Origin: Craspedostauros australis
Taxonomy: Eukaryota; Bacillariophyta; Bacillariophyceae; Mastogloiales; Achnanthaceae
Reading direction: 5' to 3'
Assembly: GCA_026770025.1 (NCBI GenBank)
Contig: JAMXDE010000026.1
Coordinates: 124,001 to 188,000, forward strand
DNA: 64,000 nucleotides
A program made the position numbers and the translations under genes. Under the pieces are notes generated by a model that saw only the letters and a list, made by a program, of their open reading frames with translations, searched no databases and was not told the origin of the DNA. Numbering within the stretch: the first letter of the stretch is position 1; each line of letters starts with the position of its first letter. Of this stretch, positions 8,982-19,495 are shown in pieces.

Positions 8982-11786
8982 ATGTTCCCCATTAACGCAC
9001 GGCACAACCTGCGGAGGAGCAGCGGTCAGATCAACACGGCCGGCATCGCTCCCCATGATCGTGATGAAAGCAACAATGGCGATGTCGATGCCATCAACGT
9101 TGCCGGCACTCACAGAGGCGCACATGGAGGCGGAAGTGGACGAGTGCCCGTTCCGACAGCAGTGCAGATCTTCAACGTCGTTGTCGAACTGGCTGGACAA
9201 GCAGAACCGATGGACCTGGCAGGATCCATTGAAACGACGGAGAAGATGCCATCGATACCACCGCCCAAAAGCAACAGCAGGAACATAAGCAGCACGAAGC
9301 AATGGAGGCAGTACCGTCCTGCGCACAGCACCGATCTGTTGCGTCCTTTGCGCTTGGACATCGTCACAGTCTCCCAGGGTCATGATGGTCATGATGGTCA
9401 TGATGCCAACGACGAGAACGACGATGCAATTCGTCATTCCGCGGCAGCGACATCGACTCATTCTCGCGACACAACATGCAGATACAGCTCCTGCTGTGCC
9501 AGCCCGTCGATCAATCCGGCATGGGAACACATCAACGAGAGGATGGATCTGCCCGACGACTGGTGGGCTGGCGAGGCAGGCGAAGATCTGTACAAGTCCA
9601 TGAGGCTCAGGGTGAAGGTCATGGCGAATCTGAAGAGTCGGCTGGATCAGGAAGATCAAATCTCATGTGCAAAGAGAAACTCAGACGCAAGTGCAGATGT
9701 AGACACAGATGCACGAGAGAAGGGGCAACTACCAATATTTGATCTTCTGGATATACCCATCCACCCATCCTTCTTGAAGACACTGGATGAGATGCCCGAA
9801 TCGTTCCCACCAAATGCCTGCATCATCCATTTCACAGATAGGTCGATGAGATGCGTTCCCAGCCTGTACCATCTATTGGTGGATGAAAGTGTGACAGGTG
9901 GTGATAATTCATCATCGGGAGATGGTGCGGCGACAGATGACGTGTTGAGATTCGAGGATGATGCATTCCGCACGCTGGATGATGTTGTTAAGGATGAAAA
10001 GGCACCGGGTGAAGATGTGGATGTGGATGCAGGTTTACATGCAGAAGCTCAGTCGGGAGCAACTGATCCAAACAGGGAGGAAGACACGACTGCTCTCTCA
10101 ACTGCAGGCGATGGAACCAACACCGCTGGCAATGGAGGAGGTGACAACCGCAAGCACGAGCACGAGCATGGCAAGGATCAAGAGGAGATTGATCATCATC
10201 GTCAGCAACGTCATCATCGTCAGCAACAACAGAATGCCACAACATCTCGTTCGCAACCGCAGACACATGATGGATCGTTCACACCACAACCTTCATCCAA
10301 CCCAACTTCCACTCTCGATCAACGGGCTCGCATTCATTCGGCAGACGCGATGTTGGATGCTGCGATTGCAGATGCGAATGAAGACGAAGCCGCTCTCATG
10401 GCTGCCATCGCCGAGGAGGAAGCAGCCATTGCCAAGCACCTCATCAGCATCCAAAGCAAGAAGCAGTCGGTGCAGACTCTGGTGGCCAACATCAGTCGAA
10501 CAGGCAAGGAATCGACAGTGGTGAAGAGAGAGGCGGAACAGCACGCAAGGATGTTGGGCAGGGATCGAGTGAGGTGCAGGAGTCTGCGGATGAAGCTTCT
10601 ATCGGATCTGCAGTCCATCTATCCCATTCGATGTGCGGTGGGTGTGTGCAGTCAGTTGAGTATGAACGCAAAGCAAAGGCAGGCTGATGCAGTCGGAACG
10701 GAGTCGGGCACATTGATACCAGGCGGACCGAATCATGCAAGCAGGAGCAGGTCAGCCAGTGGTGATGTTGCCGTTAATGTTGGCGTTGATGTTGATGGTC
10801 ATCAACACACCAGTTCGGCTGCAAACGCAGAATCGGTAGATGTGCATCGCATGAACATGAACATGAACACGAGCATGAATACAGATGGGAATGCAAGTGC
10901 GGGTGCTGCGTACACCTCGGTTCCAAAGGCAGCAAACACAGTCTCAGATGCCTCCATGACTCAGAGTGGAAGTGAAAGGATGCCAGTCAGCCCGGTAGCA
11001 GCGTCGCGATCTGGAGCATCTACCTCCATGTCCACGAAAAGGAACCTTCACAATGATTTCATCGATGGCGGCAATGACACAAGTGCAAACGCAAGTATTG
11101 GGAAGACCGTGAATCATGAGGCGCATGCCCGAGATGGGCAGCTTGCAAGCCATCACCATCACTACAATGATCATGTTCATATCCATACGAGTACCAATGA
11201 GAGTGGAGCATACATCATCCCAACCATTCGCGGACTGAGAACGCCACCGAGATCCAATCATGCCGCCGTCGCCAACTCTGGCCGGGCCGCGTATTCGCAT
11301 TCGACAGGGGCCATCGACAATGCCCAAACGTTGGGCCAAATGTCACCTCCACCATCATCAGCAGCAGCAGCAGTTGCTGCAGCAACAAAGAAAGCAGCAA
11401 CCACAACAAAAACGGGCGCCAAGTCAACAGCAACATCTACCGCAAGCACAGCTGCTGCCAGCACACCGATCTCGGATGAGGAGGCATCCGCTGCCCTTGG
11501 TTTCACATGTCACGCCATCCTCCTCGTCAGCAAGTACCTGTCGGTTCCGCTGCGGCATCGCATCATCCACAACTCGTCACGCTCCGGTATCATGGTGGAC
11601 AAAGGCACCATGTTGCCACTGTTCGTGGCGCGGTCCGTGAACCGTGACGAGCTGGACGAAGCCTTGTCGCTGCTGCACAGCAACGTGGACACGATCGCAA
11701 GCAGCCGAGGGATCCACGTGTTTGGAGATTGGCACATTTTGGAGAAGCTGAACGTGATCGTCGGTCATGAACTGAGGATGTTGTGA
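8982..11786 (+). CDS. Vps38/UVRAG-like subunit of the class III PI3-kinase complex
   Basis: A single exon of 934 residues. In fungi and animals this family pairs with Beclin/Atg6 and Vps34 to make PI3P on endosomes and autophagic membranes. Three features in family order support the call. First, a C2-like part carries SINPAWEHI (about residues 174-182) and FPPNACIIHFTD (about 274-285), matching the NPxW and SDG-type strands. Second, a coiled coil (about 467-546) ends KLLSDLQSIYPI, the arginine/leucine-rich end followed by L..IYPI seen in UVRAG and Atg14. Third, the C-terminal domain (about 838-934) has ALGFTCHAILLVSKYLSVPLRH, SSRSGIM and a LLHSNVDTI helix, matching the membrane-binding BARA-like end. 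Long Asn/Ser/His/Gln-rich disordered stretches separate these and contain an HDGHDGHD run. It could be Atg14-like instead; no N-terminal Cys motif is seen, which favours UVRAG. Confidence 0.72.
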   Translation: MFPINARHNLRRSSGQINTAGIAPHDRDESNNGDVDAINVAGTHRGAHGGGSGRVPVPTAVQIFNVVVELAGQAEPMDLAGSIETTEKMPSIPPPKSNSRNISSTKQWRQYRPAHSTDLLRPLRLDIVTVSQGHDGHDGHDANDENDDAIRHSAAATSTHSRDTTCRYSSCCASPSINPAWEHINERMDLPDDWWAGEAGEDLYKSMRLRVKVMANLKSRLDQEDQISCAKRNSDASADVDTDAREKGQLPIFDLLDIPIHPSFLKTLDEMPESFPPNACIIHFTDRSMRCVPSLYHLLVDESVTGGDNSSSGDGAATDDVLRFEDDAFRTLDDVVKDEKAPGEDVDVDAGLHAEAQSGATDPNREEDTTALSTAGDGTNTAGNGGGDNRKHEHEHGKDQEEIDHHRQQRHHRQQQQNATTSRSQPQTHDGSFTPQPSSNPTSTLDQRARIHSADAMLDAAIADANEDEAALMAAIAEEEAAIAKHLISIQSKKQSVQTLVANISRTGKESTVVKREAEQHARMLGRDRVRCRSLRMKLLSDLQSIYPIRCAVGVCSQLSMNAKQRQADAVGTESGTLIPGGPNHASRSRSASGDVAVNVGVDVDGHQHTSSAANAESVDVHRMNMNMNTSMNTDGNASAGAAYTSVPKAANTVSDASMTQSGSERMPVSPVAASRSGASTSMSTKRNLHNDFIDGGNDTSANASIGKTVNHEAHARDGQLASHHHHYNDHVHIHTSTNESGAYIIPTIRGLRTPPRSNHAAVANSGRAAYSHSTGAIDNAQTLGQMSPPPSSAAAAVAAATKKAATTTKTGAKSTATSTASTAAASTPISDEEASAALGFTCHAILLVSKYLSVPLRHRIIHNSSRSGIMVDKGTMLPLFVARSVNRDELDEALSLLHSNVDTIASSRGIHVFGDWHILEKLNVIVGHELRML

Positions 11787-12432
11787 GTAGAGTTCGAGTA
11801 CGAGTAGAATCACTTCCATTACCTACAATGATACTGATGATAGTTCTGTTCACGAGTAATATGTTGGCCTCAACGAGAGTCGCAATGGCAATGGCTTTGG
11901 TTGCAGCTGAGATGATGTTGGTTTTGCGCCATCGCATGTGCGTGGTAATTTTGTCAACTACTGTCTTCGCTTTGTCATCAATAGGACGCATTCGATGGAA
12001 ACCTTTGGTTTGTGACGATCCTGTCTCTGATAAGCAGTGACGACGCATGTGTACTCGTACTCCTATTAGTCTTCTTTGGTTCGATCAGCTTGAATTTTCT
12101 ATTAGAGAAGTGTATTTTACAGTGCCAAAAAGGGACAAAGTAGATCGATCCAACCACCAGACCCCTCGTTCCGAGGAAAATCAATCAACTTGCAGGCATC
12201 TCCTTCTCCTATACACTGTGCTCGTGCCATGTTCAAGTCGGCCGCGCGCCTCATAATTCATCAAAAAGGAAGCATCGATCTCTGTGTGCATGGTGGATGG
12301 TTGTTGTGACAGGCAACGGATGTGACGACAGCAAATGTCATCATCGTTGCGCGTCTTTGCGGATGAATGAAACCCTCACCCGCATGGTGTGTAGTTCGAC
12401 ATCGCTAGATGGATGGATGCATGTATGCGAAC
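11787..12432. other. Intergenic, convergent 3' ends
   Basis: This lies between the stop of the UVRAG-like gene and the stop of the geranylgeranyl reductase gene. No gene is seen. Octamers TACGAGTA (11799-11806) and TACTCGTA (12052-12059) occur, the first only 13 bp past the stop codon. Confidence 0.6.
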
Positions 12433-14237
12433 TTAGATGCGCTTCTGGCTCTCAACTGGGTTGGAGAACTCCTGGTCTGGCTTGGCCTTGGCGTATCCCT
12501 TGATGAGGCATCCGATGGTCTCTCCGAGGAGCTTGAGGTCATCGAGTGGGTTGTTACCCTGGACGCGCTTGTAAAGGTAGGAGTCGAAGGTGACCTGCTG
12601 CACGTACTTGGATGCGCAGAGCTCGACGAATGCCTCGCGGGCACCGTTGTTTCTGTAGAAGACCTTCTGGAGGATGTCGAGGACGGCGTATGTTGGGCCG
12701 TACGCCTTGTCGTACTTCTTGAGGTAGGTCTCCTCGATGTCGGTCTGGGTGGGGAGCTTCTTGCCGTGGTCCATGATGGCGACGATCTCCTCGGCGGCCA
12801 TGCGTCCGGACTTGGCGGCGAAGTAGATACCCTCTCCGGAGCACTTGGTGACGTATCCGGCGGCATCACCGACGAGCGCGATGCGGCCCTGGACACGACG
12901 TGGGCGGTAGTGCTCTGGGATTGGGTGGGCCTCGACCTTGATGATCTTTCCTCCAGCGATCTTGTCACCGGCGCGGTCGCGGATGGCCTTCTGGTACTGC
13001 TTGATGGCTGGGCGGTTGACGACGGTTCCGGTTCCAACACCGACGTGGTCGTACTTGGGGAAGACCCATCCGTAGAAGTCTGGGGAGACATCGTCACCGA
13101 CGTACATCTCAGCCATCTCCTCGTAGAAGGTCATCTTCTCGTCTGGGATCTTGATGCGCTCCTGGAAGGCGATGGCGAAGTTGTACTCACCGGCGTCCAT
13201 GGCCTTGGCGACACGGGAGTTGGCACCGTCGGCACCGATGATCATGTCGACCTCCATGGTGGATGGAGTTCCGACGTTGGCACCGGCCTCGTACTTCTGG
13301 TAGTTGATGGTGTACTTGCTCTCGGAGACCTTGTGGTCGGCTGGGATGTCGATGGAGGTGACGAGTCCGTTGACGCACTCGGCTCCGTACTCGAAGGCGC
13401 GGTCACGGAGGTAGGAGTCGAGGATCTCACGTCTGGTCATGCCGATGTACTCGTCGGCCTTGAGGGTCTCACCGATGTCGACCTCGACGCCGGTTGGGGA
13501 GACGAGATTCATTCTGCGGACCTGTTAATTGGTTGGTTGGTGAGTTTGGTGAGGGTGATCATGGTTATTCATGTTTGGTGGAGTTTGGAGTGTGCGTTGT
13601 GGGGTTTGATGGGATGGGAGATGCATGAGACGTGTGAGTTGTTTGTTGCCGCATTCAATTTTCTCATTTTGAGTGGCTGTGCGCTTCTCATCTTCATCCT
13701 GAGCCGGCGTCGCCGTTTGGAAACAGATGATGAACTGGATGACCGGTTGATGGGGTAGGCATGCTCGATACTTCGCAAGCTGCATGGTTGGTGCCATTGC
13801 GATGGGTGTATTCAATCCATCCCGTGTGGAGCCACATCACAAGGCCAAGCCTTGGTTGTCGGCAGATCCACCCAAGTTGGATCCGCGACGGACGAATTCA
13901 CAGATTGGCATTCATCTCATCTGCTGCTTACCTTTCTATCGACGACAGACTCTGGGATATCGAATTCACCGACCATGCAGAGCGGGATGGCTCCACCGCA
14001 TGGCTTGGCGTTGTCGAGCTTGCGCTCGAAGAGGAAGGTGTCGATACCCTTCTCCTGGGCGAAGATCTCGGCGGCGCAGGCTCCGGCTGGTCCTCCTCCG
14101 ACGACGGCGACCTTGTAGCGCATGTCGAGGCTGGAGGTGGACTTCGGCACGTTGAGGCTGTTGGATCCGGTGAAGGAGGAAGCGCTGAAGGCAGCGGCGG
14201 TGCTCACACCGGACAGGGCGACGAGAGAGAACTTCAT
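12433..14237 (-). CDS. CHLP: Geranylgeranyl diphosphate/chlorophyll reductase, plastid
   Basis: An FAD-dependent reductase that saturates the geranylgeranyl chain to phytyl for chlorophyll and tocopherol in the plastid. Exons 13932-14237 and 12433-13521 join in phase 0 (GTAAGC..CAG, 410-bp intron) to give 464 residues, normal for the family. Residues 1-17 form a signal peptide with the cleavage context [10 protein letters not shown], the diatom bipartite plastid motif. The dinucleotide fold [17 protein letters not shown] follows at about residues 41-57. Further family motifs are [26 protein letters not shown] (residues spanning just after the junction), [16 protein letters not shown] and [23 protein letters not shown]. 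Codon choice is strongly biased to C- or G-ending codons (GAC, ATC, GAG, AAG, CTC), unlike neighbours, indicating high expression and also causing a long spurious open frame on the opposite strand. Confidence 0.96.
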
Positions 14238-15784
14238 GGTGGACGTTGGGGGGTGGTCGTTGAGGTTGGTGGTATTGGTTTTTGGTGGACCAATTTGTTT
14301 TGTGTGTGGATGGTGTTGAATTGAATTGATTTGTGTTGCGCAGAAGTTGTACGGACGTCCACAGAGTGTTGGTTGGTGCGAAAGATCTGCGATGGATTGA
14401 CTTGGCGCAGTAATGCGAGTAGAGCGCCAAGGGTGTGCGTGCTTTTCTCAGTTTTGCGCGTGGGGTTCTGGATGAGGAAGACCCCAAACATCAACTTGCC
14501 GATGCTGGTCCGGATGTTGACGAAGGAAGATCGTCAAATCGCCACGACAACGCGAGCAAGTCACGGCAGAAGGGCGAGACAGACGGAGACAGGAGGCAGA
14601 TCCAGAAGAAGAACGAATACACAGGAGAGGAAGAACAGTTCCATCACCGGCGCAATCCACCGCAACAAAGAGGAAACAACACCATCTGGAATGCATTCCA
14701 CGTGAAATCAAACTCCCGATCGAACCATCCGACTCGATCAAAACTTCAACATGGACGAGATTTTGATTTGTTGATGGGTTGGATACCCTGCTGATGTCAT
14801 CACGTGACGTGAAATAGCAAATGAAAACCCGTCCCTGGTTGAAGTAACCACTTTGGTTTCGAAGTCTGTTGTTTCCATTGAGGCGGAAACGAGTCACTCT
14901 CGAATCGGATAAGCGTACACAGGTCAACGTGACGCAAGCAAAGAGTTCTCCAAACTTGATTGAATCCATCGGTTTGAGTCACCATTATTGCTACTCTGTA
15001 TTACCGCAACTTTCAAGACAGCCGGTTTCAGTCCCGGAAACTGGATGGGAATGACCCTCGCCAACATCTCGGCCTCCTGACATTGCGAAAGCGAGCGAGC
15101 GGCCTTTGCTTGGCCACCTGTTCTTGGCCAGGGCTGCAAGCAGGACAGCAAAGCAAGACGATGCTGCCTCCAGATTGCAATGTTCACCTCTATTTGTGTT
15201 GTTGTTATGATTACCTTCTGACATCTCGTTTGATGTTGTGAATGGCTGTGATTGTGAATGTGATTGTTCCTGCTGCTGCCGCTGTTGAGCTCTCTGTCCA
15301 GTGCGGTGGGTGCGGCAGTTCCATTCTCTATTGTGCATTCCTATTCGTGTGATGCTCGCTGGCTTTCTCTCTAGCTGTTGCTTGCTTTTGCATCATCTCT
15401 TTTGTCCTGTGATACGTGTAGTCGCACGTATGGTACATGGCGTAACGTTCCATGCGTTGCCATGTTCCTTTGTGTAGCTCGTACTGCTGCTATACTCAAG
15501 ACTAGAGCAGAGTTGAGGACGCCGTTTTGTCCTCCGTCATCGGCCAGGAAGCTTATCACTCCACCGCACTCATGCTCATACTCATACACGGCCCCTTTCG
15601 TCAGAGCCTTTCCAGTCCGATACAAAGCACGCACGCACGCACGCGCTTCTCTTTCCTCTCCTTCGCTTTCTCTCTCTATGTGTGTGTAAACCTCCGCTCC
15701 ACTTCACTCCACGCCATTGTGACACTCACACTGACATGCATGGAGACGCCTGCCGACTCCTGGCCACCACCGCAACGTGAACGT
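14238..15784. other. Intergenic region without recognised gene
   Basis: About 1.5 kb holding the upstream region of the geranylgeranyl reductase gene and the 3' region of the next minus-strand gene. Open frames up to 173 codons exist but have no recognisable motifs. A short CACG dinucleotide-like run lies near 15627-15646. Confidence 0.5.
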
Positions 15785-16912
15785 CTACATCGGCGGCAGG
15801 ATGATGGCCTTCTTGATGCCGATACGCTGCTCGAACCAGATCCCGTTGCGCCGCGGACTCTTCTCCAACCTCTTGATGGCATCGAATCCCGACACGATCT
15901 TGGCGAAGCATGGTTCGTTGATGTGGATCTCCGAATTGTCCTCCGTGTTGATGTAGAAGGAGGGACTGCCGTCGGCGGCAAAGCCGATGGTGTACTTGGT
16001 GTGTGGGAACTTGGGCGAGTACTCCTGGAAGGCGACGCTCTGCAATCCCTTCTTCTTGAATTGCTCCGCGCGCGTTTTGGGTGGCGATCCGTCGTAGGGC
16101 AGCGGGGCCCACTTGATCATGTGCAGAGCGTTGAGGATGAAGGAGCATCCCTCGAGCAGGTTGTTGGAGACCATCTCTAGGAAGATGAAGACGGAGTGCG
16201 GCATGTACTCCAGCGGCGCCATCTCGAGCACGAACTTGGTGGGCCCGATCTTGCCGTCGGGGAAGACGAGCTCAATCTGCACGCGCTGCACGTGGTCGCC
16301 GTACTTCTCGATGGCATCCTGGCGGCTCATCTCCTGCACCATCTCCGTGAGGATCTCCGCGCGCTGCGCCGAGACCGTGAGCTTGTTCTGGATCTCGTGC
16401 ATCTCCTGCTGGTCCTTCGCGTTGGCGGCCGTGAGGGCGGGCGGTTGCTGCAGCAGGGCATCCTCGGCGTCGCTGTCGCGCTGCGCCCGCTGTCGCTGGT
16501 GGAACTCCTCGAGGCGCTGGTTCATGGTGCGCACGTCCTTCTCGGCCGATTTGACCTGGATGTCGAGCTGCTGCGACGAGACGAGGAGATCGGAGGAATC
16601 TCGGATGGCCTTTACGAGGGCCGAGCGTGATGACGCGTAGAGGTACATGCCGCAGAGCGTGAAGAGGAGGACGACGATGGACAGCACGTGGCTGTGCGCC
16701 GTTCGCCTCCTTGTCGTGTCCATGCAGGCGTAGGCGTCGTTCTCATCGTCGGACAGAGCACCGGCGGCGCTGGGCGCGTAGTACTGCTGCATGCGGTTCA
16801 TGGAGGCAGACTCTCGCATGATGATCTTGTTGCTGTTGGACATGGACGCCGAAGCATGCAGCGGCAAGGCAGACGTCGAGGTCGATGTGGACAACACGGT
16901 CGACAGCGGCAT
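15785..16912 (-). CDS. Membrane-anchored cyclophilin-like protein, degenerate active site
   Basis: A single exon of 375 residues from the ATG at 16912; the frame stays open further upstream but those codons look non-coding. A cytosolic Ser/Met-rich N-terminus precedes one membrane segment (about residues 73-95, VLSIVVLLFTLCGMYLY), then a coiled coil (about 100-205, Gln/Glu/Arg-rich), then a C-terminal cyclophilin-like fold (about 212-375). Fold markers: VQIELVF, HSVFIFLEMVSNNLLEGCSFI, KYTIGFAADGSPSFYINTEDNS and CFAKIVSGFDAIKRLE. In true cyclophilins the CSFHRI..FMCQGGD segment carries the catalytic Arg and Gln; here it reads CSFILNALHMIKW, so those residues are lost. It is therefore probably a binding module rather than an active prolyl isomerase. 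Type II topology would put the domain in the ER/Golgi lumen, though reversed topology is possible. Confidence 0.8.
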   Translation of the reverse strand: MPLSTVLSTSTSTSALPLHASASMSNSNKIIMRESASMNRMQQYYAPSAAGALSDDENDAYACMDTTRRRTAHSHVLSIVVLLFTLCGMYLYASSRSALVKAIRDSSDLLVSSQQLDIQVKSAEKDVRTMNQRLEEFHQRQRAQRDSDAEDALLQQPPALTAANAKDQQEMHEIQNKLTVSAQRAEILTEMVQEMSRQDAIEKYGDHVQRVQIELVFPDGKIGPTKFVLEMAPLEYMPHSVFIFLEMVSNNLLEGCSFILNALHMIKWAPLPYDGSPPKTRAEQFKKKGLQSVAFQEYSPKFPHTKYTIGFAADGSPSFYINTEDNSEIHINEPCFAKIVSGFDAIKRLEKSPRRNGIWFEQRIGIKKAIILPPM

Positions 16913-17755
16913 CTTGCCCACGGATGCAGCTGTGCTTCTGCGTTCGCTGGTTATGCAACACAACGCAAGGGCCCAACTGATCTCTGATTCCCACCCAAGA
17001 GAAGCGCGCTGCGTGTGTGAGCGATGATTGGTGTCCAATGAGGCCGGTGATGGTTGTGACCCACACCGACGCGTCGCTTTCTTGGTCGGAATTGAAATGT
17101 CCCTCCGTGCGACTTTGCTTTGCGTCGCACACACGGTGGCGTGATTTCTTGTGTGTTTTGCGTCGACATTAAATGTTCGTGGGATGTCGCAAGGACATTG
17201 TCGAAGCAGGCCAAAACGCAACACAGTCACAAGTCAAGAATGATACCCAAGCCCCCAACCGAAGTCACTACGGACTGCATGCTTCCTCCAGAGTTGATGG
17301 ATCGGACGGGATGAAACGCCATTTCGCGACGACGAACCTCTGCTCAAAAGGTGTAATAGAAGGCATGGCTATTCTCGCAAGGGTAGGAATCTGCTGCACT
17401 AGTAGTACGATCTAACACATCCTTTGGCTCCACCAAGAGAGCGAAAGAGTAAAAGAACGAAAGCATATCGGGTAACATGCCATCATTTCAATCCAAAACG
17501 ACCAGCATCCCAGTCAAGATTTCAGACCAATGGCAATGATTGAGTAGAAGATTCCAATAGAGTACTTGGATGGAATCGAACACGAGATCGAGCAGAATGA
17601 ATTCAGGTGAGGCAAGACCGGTTCTATTACGTGTATTGTACTACTACTCCAGTTCATGTACTTGCACTCTAGATTCAGGTGCAGCAATCAACAATGCAAC
17701 ATCTTTCTCAGTGCAGAGTCGTTGCTTTGTCTTGTCTCTCTGTATGGTTATCCAC
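16913..17755. other. Intergenic, between two minus-strand genes
   Basis: The upstream region of the cyclophilin-like gene and the 3' region of the RRM-like gene. No gene is recognised. Confidence 0.5.
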
Positions 17756-19495
17756 TCAGTCACCGCCCCGACCCGATGTCGGCTGATAGACAATCTGCTT
17801 GGGATACTGCACCAGCATTATGTTCGATTCGTCAATCGGTTGATTCTGCATCTCCCGCACGGCCGCACGCGCCCACGTCGCATCCTCGAATTCCACAATG
17901 AACATGGCCAGCGTCGTTTTGCCGTCATGCGTTTGGCGTTTGCCACCACGCGGTGTCTTATTGTGCCATGTCGTCACGGCGGTGGCCTTTCGTGTCAGGT
18001 TGTATCGCGACAGCATGCGGAATAGCTTGGTCTCGGGAAAGCCGGAAGGAAATCGTTCGAATCGGACCATGGAGTCGCTGACCAGGGGAAGGGGCACGTC
18101 TGTGCTCATCGGTGTTGCGCTCATTTTGCCTTCGCTTGTTTGGCCGCTGTTGGTGGCTGGAGTTATCGGAGTATTGGAAGACGCGCTTTGCACGGATTCA
18201 TCGTTCACGGATGCATCATTCATGGACATGTAGTTTTGGAGATCATCTGCATGGACACTGGCATCCACATCGACACTGGCATCCACCTTGGCATCGGCAT
18301 CAATGCCATCTTCATCCGCGCTTTCGTAGCCGCTGTCATCACCGTCAACATGCGCATCCACCTCGATGTCGACGTCAGAATCACCATCAACATTGTCATT
18401 GTCAGTGTCAGTCTCGCTGCCACTGTTGACGTAAGTATCATCACCTTCCGACTGCATCTGATTACGCTTCCGTCGTTTGGGATCCTGCAAGAGCACATCC
18501 TGCGGGAGGAGAGGATCTCGCCTGCCTTCTTCCGGCCGCCACTCGCTCACGGTGATCATCTTCCAGAGGCACATGATGTCCTTCTGCTGCGCCGCGGTGA
18601 GCACGGCATTGGCGACGGATCGGTTTCTGAACTTGATGCGCCATCCGCGAGGACGTGCAAACAGGGAAATGACGGTGTGCGCCGCCTCGATCCATCGCTG
18701 CTCCTTGAGAATGGCGCTGCCGATGTGGTGCTGCAGGGAGGATGCGGAGGGTTGCTCGATGTGCGCCATGGCGTGTGAGAGGGTGGGGACGCTGGCATCG
18801 CGTTCGGGGTCCCAAATCGCGTCGAGGTCGACGATGCCCTCGTCTATTGCTTCGTCCAGCAGCTCTTGGAAGGTGGCGACGATGTCCTCCAGTGCGCAAG
18901 TGGGGCTGATGTTGTCCACCTGAATCCACGAGCTCGTGGGCAGGACCGTGCCTTCCGGATCAAGTCTCTCCGCACACGTCTTTGGCGTTGTATCCACCTC
19001 CGCATTCATACCCACATTCACATCCGCATTATCGTCTGCTGCTGTTGCATCGATATCGATATCAATGGTCGTATCATCTCCAGTGAGTGCATCATCATCG
19101 GATGCATGATCGTCTTCTGATGATGAGAGGGTTGGTGGTGGCAACACGCCATCGTCGTTTGCTGATGTTGCATTTTCATTGTCGCTAACGATGTTGGACG
19201 ATACAACAGAGGTCGTACTCTCACTGGCTTCGACGGAATCCGTTGCACGCGTGCTGAACATGCGAGGGATGTGATGAAGCCTTCGATCACGTTGCAATTC
19301 ACGCTGCAACTGTCGAACTGCCGACGATGTGGATGGTTTCCACGCGAGGCTGCGTCGCATGTGTTGAGACGATGCAGTCGTCGATTGCAGAGATGGTGCA
19401 ATCGAGGACGACAGCATCCTGGCCATACCACCGCCGCGAACCTTGCAGCGTGTCAGCACATGCCGCAGCGGCAATCGGTGGCTGGACGTCAGCAT
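17756..19495 (-). CDS. Organelle-targeted RRM-like RNA-binding protein
   Basis: A single exon of 579 residues starting at the ATG at 19493-19495. The first 75 residues are rich in Arg, Ser, Leu and His without acidic residues (MLTSSHRLPLRHVLTRCK), fitting a mitochondrial presequence. Two RRM-like regions follow. One is at about residues 185-320: SSWIQVDNIS resembles a first strand, and GWRIKFRNRSVANAVL a third strand. The other is at about 470-573: SMVRFERFPSGFPETKLFRML, then LAMFIVEFEDATWARAAVREM. They are separated by a highly acidic Asp/Val/Ser linker. Canonical aromatic RNP residues are weak, so the domain call is tentative. A (GATGC)2-GATGA tract lies just upstream of the start codon. 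Role unknown; organelle RNA metabolism is a guess. Confidence 0.65.
   Translation of the reverse strand: MLTSSHRLPLRHVLTRCKVRGGGMARMLSSSIAPSLQSTTASSQHMRRSLAWKPSTSSAVRQLQRELQRDRRLHHIPRMFSTRATDSVEASESTTSVVSSNIVSDNENATSANDDGVLPPPTLSSSEDDHASDDDALTGDDTTIDIDIDATAADDNADVNVGMNAEVDTTPKTCAERLDPEGTVLPTSSWIQVDNISPTCALEDIVATFQELLDEAIDEGIVDLDAIWDPERDASVPTLSHAMAHIEQPSASSLQHHIGSAILKEQRWIEAAHTVISLFARPRGWRIKFRNRSVANAVLTAAQQKDIMCLWKMITVSEWRPEEGRRDPLLPQDVLLQDPKRRKRNQMQSEGDDTYVNSGSETDTDNDNVDGDSDVDIEVDAHVDGDDSGYESADEDGIDADAKVDASVDVDASVHADDLQNYMSMNDASVNDESVQSASSNTPITPATNSGQTSEGKMSATPMSTDVPLPLVSDSMVRFERFPSGFPETKLFRMLSRYNLTRKATAVTTWHNKTPRGGKRQTHDGKTTLAMFIVEFEDATWARAAVREMQNQPIDESNIMLVQYPKQIVYQPTSGRGGD

Noticed and set aside
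12409-13758. 449-codon plus-strand open frame opposite the geranylgeranyl reductase exons
   Set aside because: Its frame is a by-product of the strong G/C-ending codon bias of the real gene; the translation is a Val/Leu/Asp/Gly string with no motif and it crosses the real intron.
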